In this document: positions 43,124 through 55,415 of the stretch, in pieces
Layout of the letters: every line of letters begins with the position of its first letter
How positions within the stretch are numbered: position 1 is the stretch's first letter
From: Favolaschia claudopus
Lineage: Eukaryota > Basidiomycota > Agaricomycetes > Agaricales > Mycenaceae
Direction: 5' to 3'
DNA length: 64,000 nucleotides
NCBI GenBank assembly: GCA_037176885.1
Contig: JAWWNJ010000105.1
Location: 620,001 to 684,000 of the forward strand
The notes under the pieces: model-generated
Database searches by the model: none
Told to the model about the DNA's origin: nothing
What the model saw: the letters and a program-made list of their open reading frames with translations, nothing else
Made by a program: the position numbers and the translations under genes

Positions 43124-45942
43124 ATGAAGGATTGCCCGCCTACCCCCATCGTCCACCGACGTGTCCAACGTCGTGCTTCGCGTCCATACACCCGCTCTCC
43201 TTCTGCTGCAAACACGGAAAAATCTCTAATTCAGGATCATTCTACTGTTTCTACACCCCAGTCTCAATTCTCAACGTCAATTGCGTCTGCTATTACCGAA
43301 GATAATGCTTCAGTCTCTCCTCCAAAGCTCTCATTCTCTCCTCCCAAGCCTCGAGAGCAAGTGCAGTCTATCCCAAATCGTTCAGAATCACGCTCTCCAG
43401 ACAAGGAGAATCTCCAGCCCTCCTCCTCTCCGTGGTACTATGCTTCGCCTTCAACTCAGACTGAAACAAAGACCATCTCGCGTCTCTTTCTAAATCAACC
43501 ACTTCCATCCATCAAAGAGGACGACGAAGAAGAAGAAGAAGACAGCGCCTGTCCCCCGATCAGCAGCTCCCCGACACGCTCTTCTGATCCTTTCTTCCCC
43601 ACCAACGAGTTTCTTTCGTCTCCCGCTTCCTCTATCCATGATTGGCAATCCCCAAAACCAGCTCAACCCACACCCCAAGCAACCGATACCGACTTCGCTT
43701 CGAGACTGCAGACCCTTCTGGCAATTGCCGTTAGACAGCAAGAACTTCACGCAGAAATCGATAACGGTGTTAGCACATTGGAGGATCGCAGTCTGTCTAT
43801 CACACCCAACTATCATTCGTCGCCAATTCTCAGACGTGGAACCTCTTCGTCGTCGTCTTCAACTAGCTCTAGATTCATCGAATCCTGCAATTGCAGTGAA
43901 TGCGCTGCCAAGTCTTCCCGAACTGAGTCTATTGCTTCCACCTCAACGTATGCGGGCTACGCTGCTGATCTCGATGATACCCCTGCTTTTACGCATCCAA
44001 TTCGGTGAGTCGTTTTCACGCATCACAGGAAACCGTCCATTGATAGCAGTACTCGATAGCGAATCGAAGAAACGGTCCTATCCGTCTGACAACACTCCTG
44101 ATCGCAGCCCCAAGAAGAAAACACGCAAGTTGACTGCTATTACCCGCTCTTCCTCTCTATCCAAGACTCCTGCAAACAGCCGCGTATCAATCGCACCAGC
44201 AAGCTTACGAAAATCGTACTCCTTACGATCGAATCTTTCTCAAGTAGGTTCTCTCCTCCAACTTTCTCTTCCCCCAGCTTTCTGACGCCCTCCCAAGAGC
44301 CCTTACGATAACGACGAAAACCTATTCCCAACCGAACCAGATACGCCTCTGCCAACCACAAAAACAGCGCCTACCGGCCGCGTCATCCAGCCCACAGTCC
44401 GCACCATACCATTCGACGTCCCCATCATCGCCCCGCCCCCCGGACACGTTGCGCGGCTCCCCGTAAGCATAGAGACGGCCGCGAAGATTCGGATCGGCAA
44501 TTTTTTGGCGAGGGAGGAGGCGGGGAGGAAGGCGGATGGGTTGGATGGGGTGAGTGTTGAGGATGCTTTGCGTGCGCAGGACGGGCCGATGGATGAATTT
44601 GAGGTGATGAAGGTGTTGGAAAGGTTTAGGTGGGAAGGGATTCTTGGTGTGGGGCGGGAATTGAGGGTGGAAGTCGTGCAGTGGATTCTCGAGGTATGTT
44701 TGTTTCCTCTATTGCCTTCTTCTCCCTATGCCTAACCATTCTATAGGTGCTCCCTAAACGCTCCATGTACTTCCCGCCCGTCAAATACGCCTCGCACCGT
44801 CTCCCCCAGCCCTCTCATTCGCAACGATCACCCTCCTCCTCTCCCATCGCTTCGATCCACGACTTCGGCATCGTGGGCCAACGCCTGCCGGACCTCTACG
44901 ACCAGCTGCTCTCCTCGCCCGAAACGCGCTTCCACGCGGCGTACCTGTTCATGCGGTACTGGTATCTGCTCATGGGGGACGCAAAAGAGAAGGAAAGGAT
45001 TCAGCTGATGCAGGCGGCTGCAGCTGCGACTGGGAATGACGACGACGACGAGCTGTGTGATGAGGACACGGTGCCGTCGACGGGGTGGAAGCTTGTTGTG
45101 TGGGATTGTTGTCTTGCGTGTTTGGCGATTAGCGTGAAGGTGTGTACTAGTCCATCTTCTAATTCACTCGTGGCCAGAGAGAGTATTGACGAAGGTTGGC
45201 TGGCGATAGATGCATCGCGACTTTCTGCAACCCCTTGAGCCGGTGTTGGCTTGGGAGTTTGAGGCTCTGGCACCGCATGTGATTGCATATGACGATCTCG
45301 AGGTGAGCCTCAATCCGCTCACGCCTTCAAGTTCATAACGTTCTGACTTTCTTTGGAATGTAGCTAGCCCACCGCGACGTCCTCGAAGTCCTCCAATACC
45401 GCCTCGGCGGCACACCCCAGCAGCTCCTCGACGAACTGTGGCTTGCGCTTCCTTCTTTGCAACAGCTGCTGGACTTTCGCAATGGGTGGAGGTTTGTGCA
45501 GAAGGAGGTGTGGTGGCGGTTGTTTGATGCTGTTGCGGGTGCGTCCGAGCCGTTCCCTCCATCCAGGCTTGCTTTCGAGTCTTAAATCTAATCGTACTTG
45601 GACAGAACCTGACGTCCTGAAATTCCCCATCTCGCTCCTCACCGTCGCTGCCCTTGCGGAAGCGCTCAACGCCGCTCTGGTCTCGCACTACAAGGCCAAT
45701 GCCAATGCTATCGGCGCTGACGAGGAGTGTTTTGAGAAGCTGGAGGATAGGGCGGAGAGTGAGATGGAGGGTGTGATGCAGGATGTTCAGGCGCTTGTTG
45801 GGGTTTCTGATGTATGTGTTGAACTTTCCACCTTTTTAAAAAAATTCTGTTGTATGTGCTGATGCAGGTTTCTTTTTTTTTTGTTTGTTAGCGGAGGCTG
45901 GAGGCGTGTAGGAGCTGGTTGCGGGCCTGCTTGAATGAGTGA
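43124..45942 (+). CDS. Cyclin-box-like protein with disordered N-terminus
   Basis: Starts MKDCPPTPIVHRR at 43124. The first exon runs to about 44,006 and codes about 294 Ser/Pro-rich residues with an acidic run. Following exons continue ESKKRSYPSDNTPDRSPKKK, PYDNDENLFPTEPDTPLP and then a helical region: IETAAKIRIGNFLARE, VMKVLERFRWEGILGVGREL, VEVVQWILEVLPKRS, DLYDQLLSSPETRFHAAYLF, WDCCLACLAISVKMHRDFLQPL, YDDLELAHRDVLEVLQYRLG and ISLLTVAALAEALNAAL, ending RSWLRACLNE-stop at 45942. The LACLAISVK...LE...VLEVLQYRL pattern resembles a cyclin box, so it may be a cell-cycle regulator. The resemblance is modest and the kinase partner unknown. A transposon ends 31 bases before the start codon, so the native promoter or first exon may be displaced. 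Confidence 0.65.
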
Positions 45943-46218
45943 TTAGAGATACGAAGGGCTTTGGTGTAACTAATTTTGAAGTCTCAACCATGCAAGCGTT
46001 GATGCAAAGAGTAACGACTCTGAACCAACTGATGCGGTACGTGGATTGGGATAGGAAGATCTCGTTTTACGGTTTACGATGATGCTTCTCGCGCACAAGT
46101 GGGCCGAGGTTCCCAGGTCAAGATATTGTTGGAGAAACCCTCGATGGGTGTAGCAAGGTTACATGCAATGCTACATGAATATGTACCACCGCAGCCGATT
46201 TCGGATATCGAGACACAT

Positions 46219-46903
46219 TTACGAGTAAGCAGCGATAGCGCTCGCGAAGCCGGCATCAATGTTGGTCTGAAATGTCGACTTAAAATCAGTCTACAGCCAG
46301 TCACCACAGTCAAAAGAGTGTTCTAGGCCAAACCGAGGCACTTACCGGGGTATTCACGATCAGAGCACGCGAGAAAGCATCTGTGTCGCCCTTGAGATTT
46401 TGCAGATCTTGGAGAATCAACGCCGGGAGTCCACTACTAGTAATTGGTAAAGCGCCCTGTGGAAACCTCATATCAGACAGATTATTTCAGGGAAACAAGA
46501 CAGGGTTAATTTCTACAAAATCAGCTTTCTTGGCGGTGATTTCGGCCAATGCGTCCAAAACAACGGGCTCGATGGCTTGTAAGGATTTGAGTATAGTATG
46601 GCCATCGGACTCGCTGAAGGCGGGGCTGCCTCATGGACATAATAGCGCGTCATTTAGGATTCAGAATTGAGATGAGCTGGCGAGAGGTGTACCTTGACGT
46701 CGTTGATACCCATGTTCAAGGTGGTCTCCAGGTTGGAGGCAGCGGCCCGTGTGAGCACCCTACAGGCAAATTTCAAAGTAAGAACGAAAAAAGATAGTAA
46801 GCAGTATGAGAAGCTACCAATGCGCCGGTCGAAAATGCAGCCGCGACGAGCCAGAGTGAGAAGAGCGAACGGAATGACGCGAGGGAAGAAGTTTGTCTGA
46901 CAT
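46219..46903 (-). CDS. Hydrophobic surface binding protein A-like (HsbA)
   Basis: Small secreted cell-surface protein family of fungi. Minus-strand pieces in order: FRSLFSLWLVAAAFSTGALVAS (signal peptide), VLTRAAASNLETTLNMGINDVK, SESDGHTILKSLQAIEPVVL-DALAEITAKKADFVEI, GLPALILQDLQNLKGDTDAF and TDFKSTFQTNIDAGFASAIAAYS before TAA at 46219. These match the HsbA pattern of alternating helices. Introns between them have usable GT-AG ends. The start is a problem: no ATG lies in frame with the signal peptide. The ATG at 46903 (MSDKLLPSRHS) is one base out of frame. Either a short upstream exon exists or the gene has lost its start. Cysteine-poor, like the family. Confidence 0.7.
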
Positions 46904-47024
46904 GTGATCGCGTTTCGGGGCGCGGTCTTCCCGCATATTTGATGACGTCATCGCGTTTTCGCAACTATAGAATCCGCAGTGTTGTTAGCTAGCAGTTAGC
47001 AGGAGCCCACAGACGACATCCAGC

Positions 47025-50000
47025 ATGCCAAACGATCCGCCGCCACCATTCCACATGCAGGATCTGGACGACAATGTTGAAGTTCTTCCTAAGGATGCGG
47101 AACTTCCACCGGGATATGAACCTCAGGAACATACGACAGCATTCGTCGACATTGGCAGTATCAAGACGAATCCCGGGGCGAGTGCGTCTATACTATAATT
47201 GCGGAAGATGTCCCCAGCCCTCAATATTAAATTGGACTGCACAGGCTTCGCTCAATACACATCCTTCGGCAAAGGTCTCGATTCCATGGCTAGAGTCTTG
47301 CCTGACGGACGTATCGTCGTCTCTCTCGACCTCAAACATAAATTACCCGATCTTCCTGTGGAGGGAAATGTTCAAAACGTGCAAGAGTTTGCTGTCGATA
47401 AAACAGAGTGGAAGAAATGTCCTAACCTGAACATCGTTATTATGATCGTTGGCTCGCGCGGTTCGCATTCGTTTCGCCCTACAAATTACGGGAGGCGTTC
47501 TAATTCGAAGAGCTGTTTCCTCGCAGGCGATGTGCAGCCCTATGTTGCTTTGGGTAAATTACTGCTTGCTGACGGCCATCGAGTGAGGATTGCAACACAT
47601 GAAACTTTCCGGACCTTCGTCAACGAGGCCGGTCTTGAATTTTTCAGCATCGGCGGTAATCCGCAAGATCTCATGAGCTATATGGTCAAAAGTCCGTTAG
47701 TTTGTTGCTGTACGCCTCAACCCCGTTGAATTGGCCTAGATCCTGGGCTCATGCCTGGCTTCACCTCGCTAACTAATGGGGACATTGGGAGGAAACGCAA
47801 GATGCTCACTGAAGCAAGGGGCTCGTAGTTTGCCATGAAAACACATCTGATTGACCATTATTTCAGATGATTAATGGGTGTTGGCTATCCTGCCATTCCC
47901 CGTGTCAAGAAACGGGCCGCACGTTTGCTGCAGACGCGATAATTTCGAACCCACCGGCTTTTGCTCATGTACATTGTGCTGAGGCGCTCGGAATTCCGCT
48001 TCTATTGAGTTTCAGTGCGCATCCGTCTCGTTGTCGTTTATCGTCCCTCATTTTGTGTTGTTAGCCATGCCATGGTTCCGTTTATTTGCTGCCATCGACC
48101 AACTATGTTTTTGACATTTTGAACAGGAGTCCAACCTCAGCCTTTCCGCATCCCTTGGTTAACATCCAATCAACGAATGCCGAGAAAGGCTTAACGAACA
48201 CTCTGACGTTTGCACTGGCAGAGATTTTGACTTGGCAAGGGTACAGCTCTTATCCTTGCGCCAATTTCGAGTTCTTCATATTGCGTCCAGGGTCGGCGAT
48301 CTAGTGAATAAATTCCGCACACACACACTAGGACTAGAGCCTCTTGCTTTGCGATCAGGCCCTGGTCTCGTCGATCGGGTTAAGATTCCTTGGACATACT
48401 GTATGAGTCCAGCTCTAGTGCCGAAACCAGAAGATTGGAAAAATCACATCGGTACAAATCGTGCCTTTGGGATAATCTTTATATAACTTGTATACAGATG
48501 TCGTTGGCTTTTATTTCCTAGATTTGGCGACAAGCTTTACGCCGCCAGATGATCTTGCAGCATTTTTGGCGGCTGGGGAACCTCCTGTGTATATTGGGTC
48601 GGTCAATTCAATCATAATTTGGATCATTCCCAAATCTCTGTCCTTAGTTTTGGATCCGTGGTCATTGACGATCCTGAGGCCATGACGAGTGAGTTAAACA
48701 AGTTGGGCAGACTCGGATGTCCAGGATTTAACCTTTTTTTCAGATATGATTTTTGAAGCGACAGCTAACGCCGGCGTTCGCGCTCTTGTTTCAGCCGGCT
48801 GGGTCAATCAACATTTTCTCGCAAATAGCAACGTACTAACAGGTAAAGTAGGGCGGCCTTGGTGGCAAGACCATCCCATCGCATATCTTCATACTCGGCA
48901 ATGTCCCCCATGACTGGCTGTTCGACCAAGATCGAGTTTCTGCTGTGGTCCATCATGGCGGAGCAGGTACAACTGCCATAGGCCTTGCAAAGGGTCGTCC
49001 AACGCTCGTAGTTCCATTCTTCGGAGATCAGCTGTTCTGGGGGAGTATGATTCACAAAGCGGGTGCTGGCCCCGAGCCCATCCCTCACAAAAAACTCACC
49101 GTCGAAAATCTTTGCGATGCTTTGAAGTTTGCCGTTAGCCCAACGGCAAAAGCGGCTGCTAAAAGATTAGCGGAACAGATCAATCGAGAGGTGAGCATCG
49201 AAGAGGCCCTTTTCAAAAATTTAGCGCCGATCATGATGCCAACCAGGACGGTGCTAGGAGAGGCGTCGAAAGCTTTTATCGGCATTTGCCGTTGTTGAAT
49301 ATGAGATGCGACTTGGATCCTTCGCGACTCGCGGCCTGGTGGTCAACTGAATACGTGAGCAGCTACATTTCATTGGCGATAATATAATATTAACTCGCCT
49401 GCCGTCCAGTGCTTGAAGCTCAGCGGTTTCGCTGCGCAAGTACTAATAGACACCAAAATTCTTGATCTGCCAAGCTTGGACCTACACAGTAAAACACCAT
49501 CAATATTCATTGATGGCTCGAAATTGATCGAATGCAGGACCAAAGGAATACGAAACGCGCAAGCAAGTGTCGAACCCAGTAACAGGCGGCGCGGGGGCGA
49601 TTTTTTGGACAGTCACGCACTGGTACGGCGGTATTGCTCAGATATTCTAGTGAGTTCTTGCCAGTCAACCTTGGTCTGCTGCGTCCATGATTCGAATTGG
49701 GGTTTCAACCAGTAAACCGGTGCAGGGGATCATCAATACGACCACGGCAATTCCCCGCGGTGAGTACCGTTTGCTGTGTTTTCCCCAAAATTGATTCTCG
49801 TTCAGGTGTGATGGATATTGTTTCCTCGTTGCAGGAGGGTTTGTACAACACTCCGAAGCTTTATGGTTCGAAAGTGCGGAAGCCAGGAAAAGTCACTGAT
49901 TTCGCCAGTGGTCTGAAAGAAGGTGGAAAGGTACTGTGATTGTCAGGATTCATCGGAACCGGTTTTGATGAAGCTCAGGGTCTCTTTTATGGGTACAAGG

Positions 50001-50683
50001 ACGGCATATTTGGCCTGGTTCAAGAGCCTTACGAGGGCGCTAAGAAAGAGGTGACACCCACCGTCAGAGTCGTGATGCGGGATATTGATTGCCGTTGTTT
50101 GCAGGGTTTCATCGGTGCAGTGAAGGGATCTCTTCGTAGCTGTAAGTTGCTTCACTCACCCAGGATTTCATACTCACACGCAGCAGTTGCAAACGCAACA
50201 ATCCGCCCGGCCGGCGGAATCGTCGGGATGATTGCGCATCCGGTTCAAGGACTCTGGAAAAGCGTACAATCTCCGATGGCGCGGAAACAAGAGCAACAGC
50301 AGCGAGACGTGAGGATATCTGATGGCATGGCGGCGGTGCAGAAGAGCACACAAGCACAAAGAGACGAGATCATCAGGAAGTTCAAGCAGTTGAAAGAAGG
50401 GACCGCAGAGCGACAGAAGAAATACAAGGAAATGGCTGAAGCGGAGCTATATGCCGAAGCAGCCGAGCAGGCGGAGGAAGAGGCTAACACGTCTGAATCT
50501 AGTTCACAGCAGCCTGCGGCGCACGCGGGAGAGCCGTCTGCGCCTTCACCGCCACCAGAAGAGCAGCAAGAAACTGAGGATGCCGAGTTTCTTCGCCAAA
50601 TGGAGATGGCGAAAGAGTTGTCACTGGCGGAGCAGAGGGGATACGAGCGAGCAATGGCGCAGATGGGTCATTCGCAGCAGTAG
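47025..50683 (+). CDS. Sterol 3-beta-glucosyltransferase-type GT1 enzyme with long C-terminal tail
   Basis: UDP-glucose-dependent glycosyltransferase of the UGT80/sterol glucosyltransferase type. Starts MPNDPPPPFHM at 47025. Features in order: FAQYTSFGKGLDSMARVLPDG, NIVIMIVGSRGDVQPYVALGKLL (acceptor-domain start), HETFRTFVNEAGLEFFSIGG, IISNPPAFAHVHCAEALGIP, FPHPLVNIQSTNAE, FYFLDLATSFTPPDDLAAFL, PVYIGFGSVVIDDPEAM, GNVPHDWLFDQDRVSAVVHHG-GAGTTAIGLAKGRP (donor-sugar motif), FFGDQLFWGSMI. It then continues SFYRHLPLLNMRC and a glycine-rich tail (GFIGTGFDEAQGLFYGYKDG, GLWKSVQSP), a coiled coil and an acidic C-terminus ending MGHSQQ. It lacks the PH/GRAM region of ATG26. Many short introns. The tail may bind membranes; that is inference. 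Confidence 0.85.
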
Positions 50684-50723
50684 TGTTCCGAGGGTGTACA
50701 ACAATATCTGTATTATGGCAATA

Positions 50724-52689
50724 TTAGTCTTCAAGGTCATCCAGAAAAGCGTAAGGGTCGGGAGTATTGAAACCGCTTGAATCTTTCTCCGGGCTACTTC
50801 CCGGCCCCGGATCCTTCAAGCTCTCTCTATCCACCGAGGCGGCAACGGAGACGGGCTTGGCCCTACCCCGCCCACGGCTTTTCGGTTTGCGAGATTTTCG
50901 AGGAGCAGAAATTGAGTCGTTATCGTCATCGTCGTCGTCGTCATCATCGTCTCTGTACAACGGTCGTCCCCTTCCTCGTCCCCGCCCTCGTGGTCTCCCT
51001 GCCCTCCCACGCCGCGTCGAAGGCGCTCGACCCCTCGCAAACACAACAGGTGTTGTTGGCACCATGATTTCAACCGGATCGTTGTCCTTCCATCCATCGT
51101 AGTAGTCGTTTCGCGCTGGAATGTCTTCGAACCGCTGATCACCCGCCATGGCCGTGCTAATTTCTTCCTCCCGCTCCTCAATGGTTCGTTCCTCGTCTTC
51201 CAAAAATCCCTGGATGTCGGGTGGAATTTCCTGCATCGCAACACTCGGCGCACCCTGCAGATATCGCAGTTTGTTTCGAATGCTGACGGTTATGCGCTGT
51301 AATGATGCGGCAGAGTTCTGATTGTCCACCTTACCCGTTAGTGGGGGGTGCAACTTGAACTGCGAGTCCTTGAAAAACGCATCGTACACGGTCGCCGGGA
51401 GCTCATTGGGAATTACTGCGCCAACGAGCACAGAGGTTTCGTATGTCCAGCAGCGGCTTACGTTCTTGATGGTGTAACCGCCGCCGCCGACAACGAGCAT
51501 GGGGAGGTTGAATTTTCGAACGAAATTCACACATTCGCCGTGCGCTGCAATCGAAAGGTTGAAAGCGCCGAGCCGGTCACAGCCGAGCGAATCTGCACCG
51601 CATTGCAGGACAATTGATGTAGGCCGGAAAGCAGTTATCGTGTCCTCGATGACGGTTTTGAACACTGACAAGTACATTTCGTCGTCGATACCGTCTTGTA
51701 GAGGGACGTTTAGACAGAAATGTTTGCCAAGTCCATGACCGTTGTCATCCAGTTTTCCGGTGCCAGGGAAGAATTCCCCGGTGTACTTGTGGAAGGAAAC
51801 AGTCATGACGCGGTTGGACTGGTAGAAGGCGAGTTCAACTCCGTCTCCGTGGTGTATATCGATGTCGATATATAGTACGCGAGGATGATATCTGTAATTG
51901 GACTAAGCACCACTTTTACTGTCACGAATCAAGCAAACAAACTGACCGGAGCAGTTCAAGAATGGCAAGGACAATATCGTTGACATAGCAAAAGCCACTG
52001 GCCTCTCCACGTTTTGCATGATGCAGTCCACCAGACCAATTGATAGCGATATCAGTTGTTCCTGCGGATAGTTTCCTTGCGCCGGCCAGGGAAGCGCCAG
52101 TGTACATACGGCAGAAATCGTATAAATCGGCAAAGATGGGGCAGTCTTCACCGCAGTTGAATGTATCTATCATTTGTCGCATGTCTGACTGAGTTTGTGG
52201 AGTGACTCTGTGAAATAGACTTGGGATTCAGTGGAACGGAAGACAATGCTCTGTGGCTTACCTGGACAGGAAATCGATGTATTCATGGTCGTGGTATGCT
52301 TCCAGTTCTGCCTGTGTGGCTGAACGTACATCGTAGATATTCTGAATCTGCCTGTCGAGCCCGTATCCCATGACAAGTGCATTTGTCAGGGTTAGTCGGT
52401 GTGGTTTCATTGGATGTCGTTCCTAGAAATCGCGATGAAAAACTGCAGTAATTCAGTTGAATTGCCACTTTCTGACCCCATAGTGATGTGCCCCAACACC
52501 TTTGGGATAATAGTAAGAGACAATGGGCCGTGAATGTGGCTTGGATTGGTTCGAGTTCAGAAAGTTCGAAAGCGAAGCGCAAAAACATACTGCAACTCGT
52601 TCGGTTATCGGTTGTGCAGTGCCATGTGAGCCTCTATCAAAGAAATAGGGAGACGAGGAGAATGTGGAGGCCTGGCTCGTGCGGACCAT
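50724..52689 (-). CDS. Class I histone deacetylase (RPD3 type)
   Basis: Zinc-dependent deacetylase acting on histone tails in nuclear corepressor complexes. Starts [20 protein letters not shown] at 52689. After short introns come [69 protein letters not shown], the active-site [72 protein letters not shown] and [21 protein letters not shown]. All catalytic and zinc-binding residues expected from the family are present. The C-terminal 120 residues are low-complexity: an RGR-rich block ([16 protein letters not shown]), a run of ten Asp and a Lys/Ser region, ending FLDDLED. These would favour nucleic-acid or chromatin contacts. At least five introns, all GT-AG. Confidence 0.93.
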
Positions 52690-52704
52690 GGTGAAATGGA
52701 AATT

Positions 52705-53635
52705 TCAACCAGAGACCCCGGGAAGATGGCACCAAGTTGTTCTCTTTACAATGGACTCCAAACGAATTTGTGGTAGAATCGAAGATATGCAGCAGCGGAA
52801 AACGGGGTCAAGACGCCGTTCTGTTGAGTTTTGGTCGAGTTGGAGGGGAAAGTAGAGAGCAGAATGTTTGTCCATCTTTTGAACTCCGACTGCCGGTTTC
52901 ATACTCCGACGGCCACCACAGCTTTCTTCCCAACCACCATTAACGTCGCTTCTCAATCCATCGTCAGTCCCCGTAAGCCCACCTGGTGGCATGGACTTAA
53001 GAACGATGCCACAACATGAAGTACTATAGGAGCTGCCACCTGATCTTGTCACTCGAGTCCACTGGAATGGGAACAAGAGCGTAAACTCACGTCGCGGCTG
53101 GACTATGGGGACCTCTTGGGAGTACTGTAACGGGGATTCGAAACCTGCTCTCGTTCCGCTTTCTCTTCTTCGAGCTTGTGTTTCCAGAGCGCGACGCAAA
53201 AGGATGTCAACATTTCGGTCTTTCTCCAAACTGCTGCGTTGTGGGCGGTAACTCGTTTGCTCAGGTTTCAAGTGGCTCCGCCGTCTATCAATAGGCTTCG
53301 GTGAAGCTTCTGCAGTCTTTGTCCTAGAAAAAGTGCGACTTTGGCGTCAAGACAGCAACTCGATTTGACCAAATTGAGGCTTGCCGGTCAAACAGCCATT
53401 CTTTGGAGAACTCAAGAATACCCTCTACGGACGAGGAAATCGTAGAATCCCGGTCTCCAAAAATCCTTTCTCTCCTGGATCAGCCTTTGCAGGGCCTCTT
53501 TTCCGGGGCTTGCCCATCGACCTCAAATTCCAACTTTGTCTCTGCAGTGGCTCACAGTCTCGAGTCGGCTTTTTTCCTTCCTGAACGCCTCAGCGGAACG
53601 GATGCGGCTCGACGAGTCGAACCTATCGTCGACAT
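52705..53635 (-). CDS. Hypothetical basic protein, exon structure unresolved
   Basis: The minus strand appears to code a lysine/arginine-rich protein that I do not recognise. It opens with an ATG at 53635 (MSTIGSTRRAASVPLRRSGR), continues GKPRKRGPAKADPGEK and then, after an acceptor TTTCTAG near 53,323, KTAEASPKPIDRRRSHL, EKDRNVDILLRRALETQARR and LQYSQEVPIVQP up to a donor CGAC-GTGAGT near 53,090. A less certain last part follows (SMPPGGLTGTDDG). Composition suggests a nuclear protein. I cannot join all exons without doubt. It lies directly upstream of the histone deacetylase on the same strand, with only about 15 bases between the drawn limits. Confidence 0.4.
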
Positions 53636-54086
53636 TGATTGTTTCGAGTGGCCCTGGACTATGAATCTATTTCTAGTTTGAATTCGAATAAATCTGCTGG
53701 CTTTCGATTCAACACTTCGACCGATTTCTTTCATAAACGCTCGCGCTCTGCTCTAGAACAGCTGGAACTGCGAGGGCTGCGTGACGATGTAATTTTGTTC
53801 AGGTTCACTTTGCAATGAGTTCGTCGTATTTTATGTATGCACAATTGCAGGAACAGACGTTGCTCGAATTTAAATTCATCTTGTCGCCGTGCAAGGGCAT
53901 CGCTCGCCGAGTCGTTGTGGGCTTCCGAGTGGCCCGAACACCGAGTACGTTTGACTTGGACTTGGAAGGAAAATAAATTGAGACTAGGCATCACTGAGTC
54001 ACAGTCACATTCGGGTTGGCTGCTCCGAATCAGGTTCTCTAAACTCTACATCCAACCCCACCCCTCGCCTTCCTTTCGACGCGATA
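53636..54086. other. Divergent intergenic region
   Basis: This lies between the minus-strand basic protein and the plus-strand PER1 gene, so it probably holds both promoters. No repeats or coding sequence are evident. Confidence 0.5.
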
Positions 54087-55170
54087 ATGCGGCTTTATCT
54101 GTCATGCATGGCCATTGCAGCTTTCATCAGTGCCGCTTCAGCATCCTTAGGGGATAGGGACCCCGAATTCACGAACTGCTTGACGCGTTGTACTGTCGCG
54201 CGGTGCAGCCCATCTCAACGCGTCTCACTTCCCTTGATGCTTCGACTCACTGCCTGGAGCTGCGAGGACAACTGCAAATACACCTGTATGCACGATATGA
54301 CCACCAGAAATGCCCGGCTGGGTGATAGGGTCCATCAATACTATGGCAAATGGCCGTTCTGGAGATTAGCTGGAATGCAGGAGCCCGCATCCGTTACTTT
54401 CTCTCTTCTGAATTTCTGGGCACACATTCGCGGGCTTGCCAGAGTCAGGAGGGAGATTCCCGACTCTCATCCTATGAAGTCGTATCATATTCTTTGGGCG
54501 TTTACGGGCCTGAATACTTGGATCTGGTCTTCGGTCTTTCATACCCGAGGTGAGAGCCCATAACTTGCTTCAGAATCGTGATCACTGACCTTGAGTAGAT
54601 CTACCCTTCACCGAGAAATTGGATTATTTCTCCGCTGCCTTAACGATATTATATTCGTTATATTACTCTGTTATCCGGCTCTTCCACCTCTATCCGAGCC
54701 AACAGAGAGCCCGACTAACACTCGCGACAAAAGCCCCTTCTTCACCGGAACGAAGCCTAAAACTCAAGGCTTGGTCACTTCTCTGCATTGTTGTATATGT
54801 CTGCCACGTCTCCTACTTGACGCTTCTTCCCCGGTTCGACTACACCTACAACATTGTTTTCAATCTTGTCATTGGCTTGTCGCACAATGCCCTTTGGCTG
54901 TTGTATTCACTTCCGAGTTCCATCTCGGTTTTTCGCCGATTCCCCGGTCACCCGAGATCATATCGACCTGCATTTGTGACGAAGGCCGGGATATTTGTAG
55001 GTCTTACGACTGCGGCGACAGCGCTTGAGCTGCTCGACTTCCCGCCGCTAAAAGGGATCATCGACGCCCATTCTCTGTGGCATCTCGCCACTGCTCCGAT
55101 TGCTGTATTGTGGTACGATTTTTTGATAGAGGATGCGCGAGACGAGAGCTGGCGGGATCATAGAGCTTGA
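54087..55170 (+). CDS. PER1: PER1/PGAP3-type GPI-anchor remodelling protein
   Basis: ER/Golgi membrane protein required for lipid remodelling of GPI anchors (phospholipase A2-like step on the sn-2 acyl chain). Two exons, 54087-54549 and 54599-55170, one 49-base GT-AG intron, 344 residues. Signal peptide MRLYLSCMAIAAFISAASAS, then the Cys-rich luminal part (FTNCLTRCTVARC, WSCEDNCKYTCMHDMT) and YYGKWPFWRLAGMQEPASV. The membrane domain follows: SYHILWAFTGLNTWIWSSVF, HTRDLPFTEKLDYFSAAL, LLCIVVYVCHVSYLTLL, FNLVIGLSHNALWLLY. The conserved end is DAHSLWHLATAPIAVLWYDF. His residues typical of the CREST hydrolase superfamily (H in FHTRD, HSLWH) are present. Full length and intact. Confidence 0.93.
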
Positions 55171-55415
55171 ATGGTGTATTATTTATAGTAAATTATAACA
55201 GTGAGTCCGCTTGTTCTTGACATATTTTTGTGCGACTGTTGCCTCCGAAAGCATCGTGCTCATTATTTTATCGAGCAGGTATGTTCTGTTTGGCTTTGCA
55301 CGTGTTATGATCCGTTGGGGAATGTCGTCATTCATATGATTTCGTGTTCGTTCCTTGCCTTTCGCCTCCACCTTGGTTGGAGTGAAACCGCACCCAGTCC
55401 TCGAGTTTCTTGGAG

